Below, piece by piece: positions 13,929 to 14,270 of a DNA stretch of 14,270 nt. The translations under genes were made by a program, and so were the position numbers. The number at the start of each line of letters is the position of its first letter. Position 1 is the first letter of the stretch. Below the pieces are notes generated by a model. It was given only the letters and a program-made list of their open reading frames with translations, did no database searches and was not told the origin of the DNA. The DNA comes from Spirochaetales bacterium (lineage in GTDB: Bacteria; Spirochaetota; Spirochaetia; Sphaerochaetales; Sphaerochaetaceae): positions 1-14,270 of the forward strand of contig JAGCUM010000210.1 of the NCBI GenBank assembly GCA_017962865.1. The letters run 5' to 3'.

Positions 13929-14270
13929 GCTTCTCCCTTCGTATGTCTGTAGACATGACCGAATCTATAGTAGAGGATGAATGCCAGGGCACAGATTATC
14001 CATGTGACCGGGTAGCAGAGAAGGACTGCTTCAAGGCTTGAATAGAACCTGGGAATGACAAGGAGCCAAAGCGTTCGCATTACGACTATGCAGAAAACGG
14101 TGAACAGTGTCGAGACAAGGGTCTTTCCCGTTGCCCTGATTGCTCCGGCAAGGATTTCAACGAAGATATAGGTGAAGTAGAACGGGACAATGAGGTTGAT
14201 TATCCTTACTCCGATAGAAATTACTGCTGCATCGGTAACGAAGAGTCTGTAAGCGTTTTTGGTGAAGAGA
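13925..14270 (-). CDS. MATE-family efflux transporter, partial (N-terminus off the right edge)
   Basis: The visible 115 codons encode the last membrane helices of a MATE-type multidrug/sodium antiporter. The stretch E-I-L-A-G-A-I-R-A-T-G-K-T is the conserved segment between late transmembrane helices. It is flanked by helices rich in Val, Ile, Leu and Phe, ending with C-Y-P-V-T-W-I and a short basic tail R-H-T-K-G-E-A. These inner-membrane proteins export cationic drugs or metabolites using an ion gradient. The gene leads the minus-strand cluster in this window and overlaps the pseudouridine synthase start by 4 bp. Its promoter must lie beyond the right edge. Confidence 0.85.
   Translation of the reverse strand, partial: LFTKNAYRLFVTDAAVISIGVRIINLIVPFYFTYIFVEILAGAIRATGKTLVSTLFTVFCIVVMRTLWLLVIPRFYSSLEAVLLCYPVTWIICALAFILYYRFGHVYRHTKGEA

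Overview
The window looks like chromosome from a diderm anaerobe. A spirochaete of the Treponema/Sphaerochaeta type is my best guess, held with moderate confidence. The signs are a 900-residue secreted metallopeptidase with a barrel-like C-terminus, a stand-alone DbpA-type RNA-binding domain, spirochaete-like coiled-coil and membrane genes packed tightly together, and the C-terminal scrap of a BspA-like leucine-rich-repeat protein. Base composition is balanced and nearly all DNA is coding.

Layout, left to right. (1) 1-833, minus strand: a small protein carrying a DbpA RNA-binding domain, overlapping a metallo-beta-lactamase-fold hydrolase that runs off the left edge. (2) 950-6081, plus strand: four packed genes for a coiled-coil protein, an MscS-type channel, a single-pass membrane protein and a large exported HELAH metallopeptidase. 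Their spacing (2 bp gap, 4 bp and 8 bp overlaps) argues for one operon. (3) 6127-7784, plus strand: a UmuC/UvrX-like Y-family DNA polymerase with a beta-clamp motif, overlapping a 57-codon YolD-like partner. (4) 7783-11222, plus strand: a 2-keto-3-deoxygluconate unit. An IclR-type palindrome and a strong sigma70-type promoter precede KDG kinase, KDPG aldolase, an IclR-family regulator and a KduD/gluconate-5-dehydrogenase-like SDR, and a strong hairpin terminator closes it. The SDR would interconvert keto-sugar acids, the kinase would make KDPG, and the aldolase would split it to pyruvate and glyceraldehyde-3-phosphate. The regulator most simply acts on the palindrome. (5) 11223-11722, non-coding: a decayed BspA-like C-terminal fragment, a promoter, tRNA-Leu(CAA), a hairpin, and a palindromic element holding extra copies of the tRNA 3' end. 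(6) 11723-14270, minus strand: a MATE efflux protein (partial), an RluA-family pseudouridine synthase, a GNAT acetyltransferase and an isochorismatase-fold hydrolase, overlapping or 10-12 bp apart, so probably one transcript.

The observations most worth following are the tRNA-derived element beside tRNA-Leu, two genes whose promoters point to leaderless mRNAs (950 and 6127), the nearly perfect IclR operator, and the uncharacterised coiled-coil/MscS/metallopeptidase gene set. I found no CRISPR array, transposase, rRNA or phage module.
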